From: JADZFO01 sp964512635
GTDB lineage: Bacteria > 4484-113 > JAFGCY01
NCBI GenBank assembly: GCA_964512635.1
Contig: CAZEJB010000006.1
Location: 62,001-126,000, forward strand
Direction: 5' to 3'
DNA: 64,000 nt
How positions within the stretch are numbered: position 1 is the first letter of the stretch; each line of letters begins with the position of its first letter. The position numbers and the translations under genes were made by a program. Under the pieces are notes generated by a model. The model ran no database searches, was not told the DNA's origin, and saw only the letters and a program-made list of their open reading frames with translations. Of the stretch, positions 26,015 through 34,114 are shown piece by piece.

Positions 26015-26103
26015 CAGAATGCCTCCGGCCGCAGCAGCGCTGCGAACAGGTAGATCAGCAGACCCAGCGTAAGGATTGCGCTGAGCAGATATAGCTCATT
26101 CAC
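26014..26103 (-). CDS. kdpF: KdpF small membrane subunit
   Basis: 29 residues, too short for routine gene calling. A GTG start at 26103 has AGGAGG 7 bases upstream. The product begins with NELYLLSAI, is one hydrophobic helix, and ends in the family hallmark LLRPEAF. The stop codon overlaps the kdpA start (ATGA). KdpF stabilises the KdpABC complex. Confidence 0.92.
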   Translation of the reverse strand: MNELYLLSAILTLGLLIYLFAALLRPEAF

Positions 26104-26169
26104 TCCAGACCTCCTTACTGCATTCGCCTGGCCGAACCGGCAAGCCGGCGCCGGCGAAGGACAGCTTCA

Positions 26170-26259
26170 TCAGGCAGACTCGCATGACAGCAAGTGCATT
26201 GACCAGGCAAGTGCGAGAAAGACTGCGAACAATCCAATGTCAGCAAGATTGAGTGACAT
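26170..26259 (-). CDS. Possible second very small membrane protein of the kdp leader
   Basis: A 29-codon frame from ATG 26259 encodes a hydrophobic helix (GLFAVFLALAWSMHLL) after SLNLAD and ends ESA. There is no clear ribosome binding site; the ATG follows the stop of the preceding small gene by 4 bases, so coupling is possible. An overlapping frame in another phase (ending at 26115) has a composition unlike a protein, so I prefer this one. Could be spurious. Confidence 0.4.
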   Translation of the reverse strand: MSLNLADIGLFAVFLALAWSMHLLSCESA

Positions 26260-26263
26260 TGCA

Positions 26264-26350
26264 TTAAGTCAGCGCTTCGCACATGCGCAGCAGGCCCGCA
26301 GACAACAGGATCAATCCCGTCAGCAGGGCCACACACAAGATTTCCAGCAT
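26264..26350 (-). CDS. Very small membrane protein at the head of the kdp operon
   Basis: 28 residues from ATG 26350, with AAGGAG 7 bases upstream. It is one membrane helix (ILCVALLTGLILLSAGLL) followed by RMCEAL, an amphipathic end seen in short proteins that often precede kdpF. It is 160 bases upstream of kdpF on the same strand, with another small frame between. Role unknown; an accessory peptide of the Kdp complex is an inference. Confidence 0.7.
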   Translation of the reverse strand: MLEILCVALLTGLILLSAGLLRMCEALT

Positions 26351-26514
26351 CCCGCTTCTCCTTTGGCCTGCCATGAAAGGCGTACGGCGCGAGGTGCAAT
26401 AGATACCCTGCATAGGCGTAAATGCGGGATCAGGATCGCTGGGCTGCGCATAAGGAAAAAGTAAGGGCGGCACAACAGACGGTAGAGGCCGGGCTTCCTG
26501 CCTTGCTATTGCCA

Positions 26515-26520
26515 TATAAT
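26515..26520 (+). promoter_or_regulatory. -10 box TATAAT of the leaderless mscS gene
   Basis: TATAAT is followed by 6 bases and the GTG at 26527. Confidence 0.7.
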
Positions 26521-26526
26521 CCTGCC

Positions 26527-27816
26527 GTGAGCAACTGGACCGCCTGTGGGGGATCGCCAGCCGTCCTTTTCGGATGGCCTGACGGCATAAACGTTGTCGA
26601 CAGCTGGGGGCTGGTGATCGCGGCTGGGTCGCTGGTCCTGGCCATCCTGATGCGCTGGTTGATCCTGCGCTTCATGGACGGTTACCTCAAGCGCATCGTC
26701 GACCGCACCCAGAGCACCTACGACAACAAGGTCCACACGGCGATGCGGCGCTCGGTGGGTTACTTCACCCTGCTTGGCGGCTGCTATCTGGCAATCAGCT
26801 TCATCGAACTGCCAGTCGAACCGATCAACTGGCACGAGATCACCACCCGCGTTCTGGCGACCCTGTTCATGGTTTCCGGCGGACTGCTGATTTACCGGAT
26901 GACGGAAATCACGCTTAGCTTCCTTACCGAAGACAACCCGCAGACCAAGAAGAGCGTTCTGGACGACAAGTTCCTGCCGCTGCTGCGGGACGTCACAAAG
27001 GTCGGACTGATCCTTCTTGTTGCCGTTGGCCTGGCCCAGACCTGGGGCTACAGCCCGGCAGGAATCCTGGCCGGCGCCGGCATAGGCGGCCTTGCCCTGG
27101 CCTTCGCCGCCCAGGATGCGGTGGCCAACGTTTTTGGCTCCTTTGTTGTGTTTTCCGACCGACCGTACAAGATTGGCGACTGGATCCAGCTTGCCGGCAT
27201 CGAAGGCACCGTAGAGGAGATCGGCATCCGCTCAACCCGGATCCGCATGTTCGACCAGGCCCTGGTCAGTGTGCCAAACAAGGTCGTTACCAACGAGAGC
27301 ATTTACAACTACAGCGAGATGCCGATCCGGCGGATCAGCCTGGATCTGCGGCTGGCCCTGGATACTCAGCCGGAACAGGTGCTGGGGGTCGTCAAGGACA
27401 TCCGCGAATTGCTCAAGGGCCATGCCGGTATCGACCAGGACTACTGGGTTGTCAGCCTGAGTGACTTGAGCACTTACAGCCTGGACATAATCGTCTACTG
27501 CTTCACGCGATCGACTGTCTGGGAGGAGTTCCTAGAGGTCAAGCAGGACCTGCTGCTGCGGATCATGGATATCTGCCGCAGCCGTGGCGCGCGAGTGGCA
27601 TTCCCTTCCAGCACTGTCTACTACAACGGACTTGATGCAGCAGGTTCTCCCTCCGCCCTGTCAGGGGCTCAATCGGCCGGCGTCGCTTTGACTGTGGAGG
27701 AGGCCCGGAGCAAGGGCGAACCTTTACCGGCTGCTTTCAGGCACGACGCCGGCAGCGCGCCACAAAGCGATGACAGCAGCCACGGAATGGAGTTTAACCG
27801 CACCGAAAACGGCTAG
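26527..27816 (+). CDS. MscS-family mechanosensitive channel
   Basis: 429 residues from GTG 26527, which lies exactly 6 bases after TATAAT with no ribosome binding site. An earlier ATG at 26422 would put the promoter inside the gene. Three or more N-terminal membrane helices, then the MscS pore and beta domain: AGILAGAGIGGLALAFAAQD, NVFGSFVVFSDRPYKIGDWI, GTVEEIGIRSTRIR and VPNKVVTNESIYNYS. The C-terminal tail of about 55 residues is disordered. It should release solutes on hypo-osmotic shock. It is divergent from the kdp operon, another osmotic/K+ system. Confidence 0.93.
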   Translation: MSNWTACGGSPAVLFGWPDGINVVDSWGLVIAAGSLVLAILMRWLILRFMDGYLKRIVDRTQSTYDNKVHTAMRRSVGYFTLLGGCYLAISFIELPVEPINWHEITTRVLATLFMVSGGLLIYRMTEITLSFLTEDNPQTKKSVLDDKFLPLLRDVTKVGLILLVAVGLAQTWGYSPAGILAGAGIGGLALAFAAQDAVANVFGSFVVFSDRPYKIGDWIQLAGIEGTVEEIGIRSTRIRMFDQALVSVPNKVVTNESIYNYSEMPIRRISLDLRLALDTQPEQVLGVVKDIRELLKGHAGIDQDYWVVSLSDLSTYSLDIIVYCFTRSTVWEEFLEVKQDLLLRIMDICRSRGARVAFPSSTVYYNGLDAAGSPSALSGAQSAGVALTVEEARSKGEPLPAAFRHDAGSAPQSDDSSHGMEFNRTENG

Positions 27817-27872
27817 GAACTTCTGTCACGCGTCCGAATCACCAGTCAAATGCCACACTAATCCCGCCGAAT

Positions 27873-27931
27873 GTCGGTACAAACAACAATTTGGTGTCAT
27901 ATTATGCTTTTTATTATAATTTGGCACCGAC
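27873..27931. promoter_or_regulatory. AT-rich control region with inverted repeat
   Basis: GTCGGTACAAA (27873-27883) and TTTGGCACCGAC (27920-27931) form an imperfect inverted repeat around an AT-rich core. The core also holds the direct repeat AATTTGG. It precedes the leaderless gene at 27979 and is a plausible operator or promoter-upstream site. Confidence 0.5.
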
Positions 27932-27966
27932 GAACTGCTTTCCTTTAGAGTGGCTCTCCTCCTAAC

Positions 27967-27972
27967 TAGAAT
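27967..27972 (+). promoter_or_regulatory. -10 box TAGAAT of a leaderless gene
   Basis: TAGAAT is followed by 6 bases and GTG at 27979. Confidence 0.65.
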
Positions 27973-27978
27973 CTTCTC

Positions 27979-29559
27979 GTGACTGACTTGAGTATGGTTG
28001 ATGCGGCCGTAGAAGCTTTGATCAAGCTAATGCAGGAAAAGCGCTGGTCGGCGCCGCAGGTAGCCGCCGCCGCGGCCGCAGGCGGCATTACTGTCTCGGA
28101 AGACACCGTTCTGCGAGTCATGAAGCGTGAGCGTAAACCCAGCCTGGAGTTTGGTATCTGGCTGCTGCGGCAGCACAGTAATGACCACCGATTTCCGCTG
28201 CAGTCCAGTGAGTGGGTTCAGCCTTCCGCTGCGCACGCTGACGCACCTGCAACGCCAACTTCTGTGCAGGAGCAATCTTCACCCCCGTACAGAAAGGAGA
28301 TGTCCGAACCGTTGGCCGTCAGGCGCAAGGCAGATATCTCACCTGAGCAGATCCTCAGGAAGTTCAAGGAATCTCAGGAGCCAGCCAGCACATCCGGATC
28401 AGATGAGCTCGTGCCCTTGATAAAGAAACTGCTGGAGCGTCTGGATAATGAGCCTCAACCTCAGCCTTCGACAGCAGAGCCTCAGGAAAAGCAGAATGCA
28501 GGCAAGTGGCGCAACGAGCTGTTTCGCAGGATTGAAGACGTGCTGATCAAGGACGTTGATGAAGCTGCAGCCGAGCGACTTGAAATGTGCGATTTGAAGA
28601 AGTTCCGGCCACGTGGAGTGTCCAGCATAGAGATTGTAAAACGCCGGGCCGGCAATGTGCTGGACCAGGTGGTCGAGCTGATGGGATTCCGGCGTGAGTT
28701 GCAGGATCTTGCAATCGCCGCGCAAAGGTGTATGAAGGCTGATGACATCGCTGGCATGAGAAAGAACCTGCACGCAGTGATTGATTGCGCTCCATATTGT
28801 GAAGGGGAGGTCCTTGAGGCGGACTATGAACAGCGACTGTGCCAGCTGCTCATTATTGTCATAGCGTACCGCTTTCAGGAAGGCAGCTTTGATCGGGTCT
28901 ACAGGCACATTGCACTGGCTATGGAGCTGCTTCAGGGGCTCAAAAGAGGTGCACTCGGCCAGGAGCTTGCGGATTATGCTGAACTTCGATCTGAACTTCT
29001 AAGTTGGATTGCTGAAACCAAATGGCGCGACACGTCAGCGGCGCGGGACCTGCTCCTCACCCCCGAACACATAACCAGAATCTGGAAGATGGGCGATCAC
29101 CAGCTTCGCTATAAGGCACGGGGACAGACGGGACATGAAGCCCGGGTTCAGGAGCTGCGACTCGGCCAGATGGGTGTGGTGGTTCTTCGACTCGGCCTGC
29201 GATACCTGAATCGCGGCACTTTGCTCAAGCACCTGGAGTACTTCAACCAGCAGTCAAACCTGGGGCTTGATCTGGAAACTACGCCAGGTGAACGTGACGA
29301 ACTGCTCAACACTGGCGAACCGCATATACGTCTGATTCGAATTGAATGGGAACTCGGCAAGCTTTTTACACTCGACTCACTTCTTCGCGAAACACCTGGA
29401 GTGTTATCCCGGCAAGAGCTTGATCGCCTGCATCGCATGAGGTTGCAGGCAAGCAACGCTATGCACGGGGACCAATCCGGTTACCAGCGCGGAATTGAGC
29501 TTGAGTATCGCTGGATCCTTGCTAACATGGCCCGAGCCTCACTGCGCGTGGCACATTGA
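27979..29559 (+). CDS. Unrecognised protein: putative N-terminal DNA-binding segment and long helical C terminus
   Basis: 526 residues. The start is GTG, 6 bases after TAGAAT. The first 75 residues are helical and read like a helix-turn-helix (KRWSAPQVAAAAAAGGITVSEDTVLRVMKRERKPSLEFGI; shown only as a phrase of that region), followed by a Pro/Ser/Gln-rich linker (80-180). The last 340 residues are almost all helix, with the regular spacing of a tetratricopeptide-like solenoid. I recognise no family. The gene has its own AT-rich promoter region with an inverted repeat and overlaps the convergent small gene by 21 bases. A sensor-regulator architecture is an inference. Confidence 0.8.
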   Translation: MTDLSMVDAAVEALIKLMQEKRWSAPQVAAAAAAGGITVSEDTVLRVMKRERKPSLEFGIWLLRQHSNDHRFPLQSSEWVQPSAAHADAPATPTSVQEQSSPPYRKEMSEPLAVRRKADISPEQILRKFKESQEPASTSGSDELVPLIKKLLERLDNEPQPQPSTAEPQEKQNAGKWRNELFRRIEDVLIKDVDEAAAERLEMCDLKKFRPRGVSSIEIVKRRAGNVLDQVVELMGFRRELQDLAIAAQRCMKADDIAGMRKNLHAVIDCAPYCEGEVLEADYEQRLCQLLIIVIAYRFQEGSFDRVYRHIALAMELLQGLKRGALGQELADYAELRSELLSWIAETKWRDTSAARDLLLTPEHITRIWKMGDHQLRYKARGQTGHEARVQELRLGQMGVVVLRLGLRYLNRGTLLKHLEYFNQQSNLGLDLETTPGERDELLNTGEPHIRLIRIEWELGKLFTLDSLLRETPGVLSRQELDRLHRMRLQASNAMHGDQSGYQRGIELEYRWILANMARASLRVAH

Positions 29560-29781
29560 GTAGGCCTGCAAAGTTGCATCCATGAGGTCGTCTCCGTCCC
29601 AATCCGGGGGAGTCAGACCCACGATCTGCGCCCACTGGCGTTTAGCCTTGGCAAAGTCCATGTCGAAGTTGTTTCCGCTGTAGGCTTGCTGGAAGGAGCA
29701 GGTGGGCGCCTGAGGGTAAGAGCCAAAGTTGTTGGCCGGTCCGGCGGTGTTCCAGGCGCTCTCTGCTGGTGTTAGTGGCAT
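29539..29781 (-). CDS. Small hypothetical protein
   Basis: 80 residues from ATG 29781, with GGAGAG 4 bases upstream. Starts PLTPAESAWNTAGPANNFG; the C-terminal half contains WAQIVGLTPPDWDGDDLMDA. No signal peptide, no membrane helix, no family recognised. It is convergent with, and overlaps the last 21 bases of, the helical protein gene. Could be non-coding, but composition and ribosome binding site favour a gene. Confidence 0.5.
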   Translation of the reverse strand: MPLTPAESAWNTAGPANNFGSYPQAPTCSFQQAYSGNNFDMDFAKAKRQWAQIVGLTPPDWDGDDLMDATLQAYSMCHAQ

Positions 29782-30030
29782 TTGACTCTCCATGTAAAGG
29801 ACGCTAAAGCGCCTTGCTAGCGATACATCGACCTGTAACAGGTAACGGATTAAGGGGTTAAGCAATTTTCAACCGTATTCCAATAGGTAGTATTGAATCA
29901 ATGACCTCAGAACAGACCCTACGCTCTTGCAGACTGCAGTGGGGCTATTCAGAGGGCTAAAATGACTTGCTGATGAGTCGCCGTATAATCCGTCTTCGAA
30001 CCCCTAATTCAATAGCTGGCAGGTCAGGCC

Positions 30031-30381
30031 ATGAAACTCGAACGTGTCTATGCCCTCAAATTCGGCGGTGTCTACCCGCACTATGTCGCCAAGGCGGAAG
30101 CCAAGGGTCGCAGCAAAGCCGAGCTGGACCAGATTCTGCGCTGGCTGACGGGCTACAGTCAGAAACAGCTTGAGAAGGTCATCGCCGACGGCACTGACTA
30201 TGAGACCTTTTTCGCTAAGGCACCGAAACTGAATCCCGCCCGCAGCCTGATCAAAGGCGTGATCTGTGGGGTCAGGGTCGAGGATATCGAAGAACCGACT
30301 TATCAGCTGATCCGTTATGTGGACAAACTGGTAGACGAACTGGCAAAGGGCAAAGCGATGGAAAAGATCCTGCGCAGCTGA
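30031..30381 (+). CDS. DUF2200 family protein
   Basis: 116 residues, full length. Family pattern: RVYALKFGGVYPHYVAKAE, ILRWLTGYSQKQLE, FFAKAPKLNPARSLIKGVICG and the C-terminal LVDELAKGKAMEKILR. The family is small, cytoplasmic and of unknown function. TATAAT lies at 29984-29989, giving a short leader of about 35 bases. Confidence 0.92.
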   Translation: MKLERVYALKFGGVYPHYVAKAEAKGRSKAELDQILRWLTGYSQKQLEKVIADGTDYETFFAKAPKLNPARSLIKGVICGVRVEDIEEPTYQLIRYVDKLVDELAKGKAMEKILRS

Positions 30382-30550
30382 GGTGATGCCTTTCCTGCTC
30401 CTGACCTGCAGCTTTCGGCGTGCTGCTACGTTAAGAGGAAGAGCCAGATCTTCCTTTTAGTTGCACATAACTGATATGATTGCATCTCTGGCGAGCCGCT
30501 TTCCGCTGAAGGCTAGCCTGTGTAATCAATCAACCCTTCCCGGAGTCAAG

Positions 30551-32803
30551 ATGAAGCTTCCCGGCAAGCTCATGCTGTCGCTATTGCTGGCAATCACCAT
30601 ATCTGCATGCGGTGCCGACCACCCATCTGGTATCACCGAGACACCTGAAGCGCAGCAGACTCCAGCAGTGTTGTCGGGCCTGAAGTTGCCGCGGCCCTCA
30701 AGCCTGCCCCGGGTCACCAGCGCCCCGCCCCTTGACTATCAGCGATTTGTCGACGGAGGCAAGTTCGTCTTTGGACTGCCTATGAACAAGGCGTCCCAGG
30801 ACAACCTCGGCAGCGACGGAGTTCTTTCTCCTACCTACACTTTGCCGGCCAGCGGCGGCATTGGCAACGCGGCTTTCGCCTGTCTTGCCTTCAATAAAGT
30901 GGCTGAATATGATGGCCCGGCGCAGATCATACACAGCTGGCTGGTACCCCCATCCGACTGGTCGAATGCCTATATGGCCGTCGCGAATTACAGCAGCGAC
31001 CGCTGGGACTGGTATTCCATGGATGAAGGCCCGGTCGCTCTGCCGACCTGGTCGAACTATCTGGCACCTTCAGGTCAGGTGGTCTGTCTGGTTCTGCTGC
31101 TGGGCACCGAAACGTGCAAGCTCGACTGGCTGATTGCCGGCGGCAGCGTCCTCGACAGCTCCTACCTCAGCACGGACCTGAACAGTGACCCGACATTGAA
31201 CCTGGCTCCGCTGAGTGTCAGTTTCAGACTGAACGGCAGTATCTTCGGGGCCACAGTGCCCGCTGGTTACGACTGGGATTTTGATGGGGATGGCAGTATG
31301 GATCTGGCAGGTGCAGACAAGGAGCCGCCGGCTTTCCTTTATGAGACACCAGGCCTCTATACCTGCAGAGTTTCAGCGCTTGGCAGCGATGGCAGGGCCA
31401 TTAATGCCGAAACCACCTTCACCGTTGTTGATCCCCTGAATCAGCCGCCCGTTGCTGCTATCTCTGCTGACGTCAGCAGTGGGGATGCACCGCTGGCCGT
31501 CACCCTTGATGCCAGTGCTTCGACGGACGATGACACTATCGTCAGATACCAGTGGGATGTGGATGGCGACGGCGAGTATGAAGTAGATACTGCTGATGTA
31601 CCCGCTCTTGACTACACCTTTGCCCGAAACGGCAACACCATGGTTACGGTGCAGGTCACGGACAATGACTTCGCCACCAGTACCGCATCGTTGCAGATAC
31701 ACCTCGACAGCGGCTGGCGTACCGCTGTGATCGATAACTCCACGGGCGTGTATCAACTGAGGATGGCAGTCACTGGCACTGGTATCAACAGCCGTGCTGT
31801 GGTCGCCTATAGCGGAGGTACGAACTATGACATGTTCTTTTCGCGCGCCGGCAGTGACCTTGGAACCGGATGGTCGTCGCCCGTTGAGCCCGTTAACAAC
31901 GCGCTAAATGACAACCTCCAGCAGCTGGATCTCATGGTCAACCCGGTAAGCGGCAAGCCGCAGATTGCCTTCACAATCCTGGGAGGCGACTCAGACCGAT
32001 TGCTGTACTTTGTCAGCGCTTCTACTCCCGACGGCAGCAGCTGGGATCCGCAAGTGCAGGTAAGTCCGGACCCGGACTTCGGCTACGCCCTTTCCGTAGC
32101 GCCGGGCAATGCCGGCCATCCGGGAATCATGGCAGTCTATGGAACGACTTCAGGCGAGCAAAGCCTTCGCTACTATCCAGCCAGCAACAATGACGGCACT
32201 GCATGGGATGCTGCCGTCGGACTTGGCAATCAGGGATTCACCGAGATCATTGACAATGTCGACATCATCAGCACAGGTACCTTTCCACTGGCCGCTGTCT
32301 CAGGTCGGCTGGATGGCGGTGATGCCCGCTTTGGACTATTGGCAGCCGGTACTTCCAACGGTTTGACATGGGACCCGATTGACCTGATTAGCGGCATCGA
32401 GAATTACCAGCCATCGCTGACGATGGTTTCCGGCCGGCCGGCATTTGCTGCGGGGGGGGCAGACCAGTTTGGAACGTTGTCCTTCCTGCGCTCCGGAGAT
32501 CCTGAGGGCCGCGGCTGGAGCGTAACACCACAGTTGCTTGCATCCGAGGGCCTGGGAGGAGTTGGTGAACTGGCCGTAGTGGGTGGCAAGCCAGCTATCG
32601 CTTACTCGGGATATGGATCGGACGGGCTGATGTTCGTTTCTGCCGCAGACCCGGAGGGCAGCAGCTGGGACGCACCCTACTGTATTGACAGCGTGAACAG
32701 CAGCGCTACCGACCACATCGCGATGGTTAGTACAAATGGATTTCCGGTCATTGGTTACTACGACTATGCCGGGAATCGCCTGCTGGCGGCAGTCTGGTAC
32801 TAG
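30551..32803 (+). CDS. Lipoprotein with PKD domains and a beta-propeller-like C terminus
   Basis: 750 residues. The ATG at 30551 has CGGAG 5 bases upstream and opens a signal peptide with lipobox I-S-A-C. Residues of about 220-315 and 325-405 are two PKD domains (YDWDFDGDGSMDLAG; SADVSSGDAPLAVTLDASAS ... YQWDVDGDGEYE). The remaining 340 residues are six or so repeats of a blade-like unit (SGTNYDMFFSRA, GKPQIAF, GRPAFAAGG, GKPAIAYSG), consistent with a propeller. PKD domains mediate extracellular protein or glycan contacts. Likely surface-exposed; ligand unknown. Confidence 0.88.
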   Translation: MKLPGKLMLSLLLAITISACGADHPSGITETPEAQQTPAVLSGLKLPRPSSLPRVTSAPPLDYQRFVDGGKFVFGLPMNKASQDNLGSDGVLSPTYTLPASGGIGNAAFACLAFNKVAEYDGPAQIIHSWLVPPSDWSNAYMAVANYSSDRWDWYSMDEGPVALPTWSNYLAPSGQVVCLVLLLGTETCKLDWLIAGGSVLDSSYLSTDLNSDPTLNLAPLSVSFRLNGSIFGATVPAGYDWDFDGDGSMDLAGADKEPPAFLYETPGLYTCRVSALGSDGRAINAETTFTVVDPLNQPPVAAISADVSSGDAPLAVTLDASASTDDDTIVRYQWDVDGDGEYEVDTADVPALDYTFARNGNTMVTVQVTDNDFATSTASLQIHLDSGWRTAVIDNSTGVYQLRMAVTGTGINSRAVVAYSGGTNYDMFFSRAGSDLGTGWSSPVEPVNNALNDNLQQLDLMVNPVSGKPQIAFTILGGDSDRLLYFVSASTPDGSSWDPQVQVSPDPDFGYALSVAPGNAGHPGIMAVYGTTSGEQSLRYYPASNNDGTAWDAAVGLGNQGFTEIIDNVDIISTGTFPLAAVSGRLDGGDARFGLLAAGTSNGLTWDPIDLISGIENYQPSLTMVSGRPAFAAGGADQFGTLSFLRSGDPEGRGWSVTPQLLASEGLGGVGELAVVGGKPAIAYSGYGSDGLMFVSAADPEGSSWDAPYCIDSVNSSATDHIAMVSTNGFPVIGYYDYAGNRLLAAVWY

Positions 32804-32806
32804 ACA

Positions 32807-32857
32807 ACCGGTACCAAAAAATGCTCACCGGTACCCCCAAAAATGCTTACCGGTACC
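32807..32857. repeat. Three short repeats with core ACCGGTACC
   Basis: ACCGGTACC occurs at 32807-32815, 32827-32835 and 32849-32857, spaced 20 and 22 bases. The first two intervals carry AAAAATGCT. It begins 3 bases after the stop codon of the PKD lipoprotein gene. Confidence 0.7.
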
Positions 32858-32904
32858 AATGAATCCTTGTCGGCCCGGAAAAGCGACCTGGCCTTGCCAA
32901 TGCC

Positions 32905-32930
32905 AGCGGCCGCAGTTTGTTGCGGCCGCT
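32905..32930. other. Perfect 10-bp hairpin
   Basis: AGCGGCCGCA and TGCGGCCGCT are separated by 6 bases. It is followed by TCCGG, not a T-run, so it is at best a weak terminator or a processing/stability hairpin for the PKD lipoprotein transcript. Confidence 0.55.
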
Positions 32931-32985
32931 TCCGGTAACAGCAACGCTGCCCGCAATCGACCGCATGGGAGATGGTTAAACTGGA

Positions 32986-33136
32986 CGGGGGAAGCCATGC
33001 TGCGCGGGGGAAACCGTACAGCGTGAGGCAAGCTGCACCGCGTTGGCAAAGCCGTACTGCGCGCAAGAAGCCTTACTGCGTGCAGGAAGCCGTACTGCGT
33101 GAGTGAAGGACGTACCGCGTGGGGGAAGCCATCCTC
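32986..33136. repeat. Degenerate ~20-bp tandem repeat (minisatellite)
   Basis: About eight tandem units with the consensus GGAAGCCGTACTGCGTG plus 2-4 variable bases. Clear units include GAAGCCATGCTGCGC, GAAACCGTACAGCGTG, AAAGCCGTACTGCGCGC and GGAAGCCGTACTGCGTG. Reading frames through it on both strands are repeats of a few residues with no protein character, so I call it non-coding. It lies between the PKD lipoprotein gene and the 3' end of tRNA-Glu. Confidence 0.65.
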
Positions 33137-33272
33137 CTAGACGAATAGTCTCGTGTGAACATGGCTTTCGTGTCTTGATCATGCGGCCAGTTGCGAGGGC
33201 TTAGCAGGTGACCCTGCGTCAGGCAGGCTCTGGCTGCGAGGGATTTAACTTTGGTACCTGAGAAAGTAACAG

Positions 33273-33347
33273 TGGCAGCCCCAGCGGGAATCGAACCCGC
33301 GTTTTCGCCTTGAGAGGGCGACGTCCTGACCGCTAGACGATAGGGCC
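33273..33347 (-). tRNA. tRNA-Glu (CTC)
   Basis: Complete cloverleaf on the minus strand: acceptor GGCCCTA with TGGGGCT (two G-T pairs), T8-C9-G10, anticodon stem CGCC/GGCG with loop CTCTCAA (anticodon CTC), T loop GGTTCGATTCC, discriminator G, and encoded CCA at 33273-33275. Confidence 0.95.
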
Positions 33348-33643
33348 GTAAAGCGGACGCAGAATATACCAGAAGGCCGCGGACCGTGCAAGATATGGAT
33401 TGGAAGGAGCTGTCCGACAGGCGGTCTGTGAGGTCCAGGCATCTTCTATTGCAGGCGACTCTGGCCACCCTGCAAAACTTGCCAGGGCATTGCGCTGAAA
33501 TGCCCGCTGCGCCGTGCGCTGTTGAGGCTGGATTATTGAATGCGGTCCAAGCCTTGCATTGTGTAGGCAGACAAACTCTCATGCAGCTTGAGACCTGCAC
33601 TGTGACCGCCGGTACGTTTGAACAGCAGGCAGAGCAGCGCGCC
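33348..33643. other. Gap without a recognisable gene
   Basis: About 300 bases between tRNA-Glu and the zinc-ribbon-like gene. A plus-strand frame crosses it but runs on antisense through the neighbouring gene and has no protein-like features. Nothing else identified apart from the expected tRNA promoter side at 33348-33400. Confidence 0.4.
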
Positions 33644-34060
33644 TTAAACGCCGGTATGCTCATCGCCCGGCAGAGCCTGGCCCTTGGCTTCCAGCTCCTG
33701 GCGGCGCTTCTCTTCAAGTCGCATCTTGCGCTCAAGCTCCGGACTGGCATCACGCAGCAGCTTCTGGCGTTCCAGCGGGCCGAGAACGGCCAGCGGTGTA
33801 CGGCCATAGAAGCTGATGTGCCCGCAGTTCAGGCACATAAAGACGTCGACCGCCGTCGCCCGGTCATACTTGACCTGCATCCAGCCATAGCTGGTCACGA
33901 AGTGCGGCTCGCGGGTAACGCCGAAGTTGGCGACCGATGAGAAATCTCCAAGCACGCAAAGCCCGCCGCACTGCACGCAGCGCTTCGGTTCGTGATTAAG
34001 GCTGGCAGCCTCGGTCGGCGGCTCGGCCTTGCTCTCCACAGGATTCCTCTGTGTGGCCAT
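33644..34060 (-). CDS. Zinc-ribbon-like small protein
   Basis: 138 residues. Two cysteine knuckles, CVQCGGLC (about 28-35) and CLNCGH (about 75-80), could bind one zinc ion. The C-terminal 45 residues are a charged helix (LERKMRLEEKRRQELEAKGQ). Cytoplasmic. Specific family not recognised; nucleic-acid or protein binding is an inference from the ribbon. It follows the membrane-protein gene by 54 bases. Confidence 0.8.
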   Translation of the reverse strand: MATQRNPVESKAEPPTEAASLNHEPKRCVQCGGLCVLGDFSSVANFGVTREPHFVTSYGWMQVKYDRATAVDVFMCLNCGHISFYGRTPLAVLGPLERQKLLRDASPELERKMRLEEKRRQELEAKGQALPGDEHTGV

Positions 34061-34114
34061 CCGGCTTATCCCACCAAGATACTATCACAACGGGATGGAT
34101 GCTGCAGGAGCGGC

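Noticed and set aside
26115..26399. 94-codon minus-strand frame between kdpF and mscS
   Set aside because: It runs over the small-protein genes in another phase, is Cys/Arg/His-rich without structure, and ends inside the kdpF ribosome binding site.
26422..26526. N-terminal extension of mscS to ATG 26422
   Set aside because: No ribosome binding site, non-membrane sequence, and TATAAT at 26515 would lie inside the gene.
32807..33136. CRISPR array
   Set aside because: Units are too short and degenerate, there are no unique spacers of constant length, and no cas genes are present.
33386..33940. 184-codon plus-strand frame after tRNA-Glu
   Set aside because: It is antisense to the zinc-ribbon gene over much of its length and begins in the tRNA promoter region.
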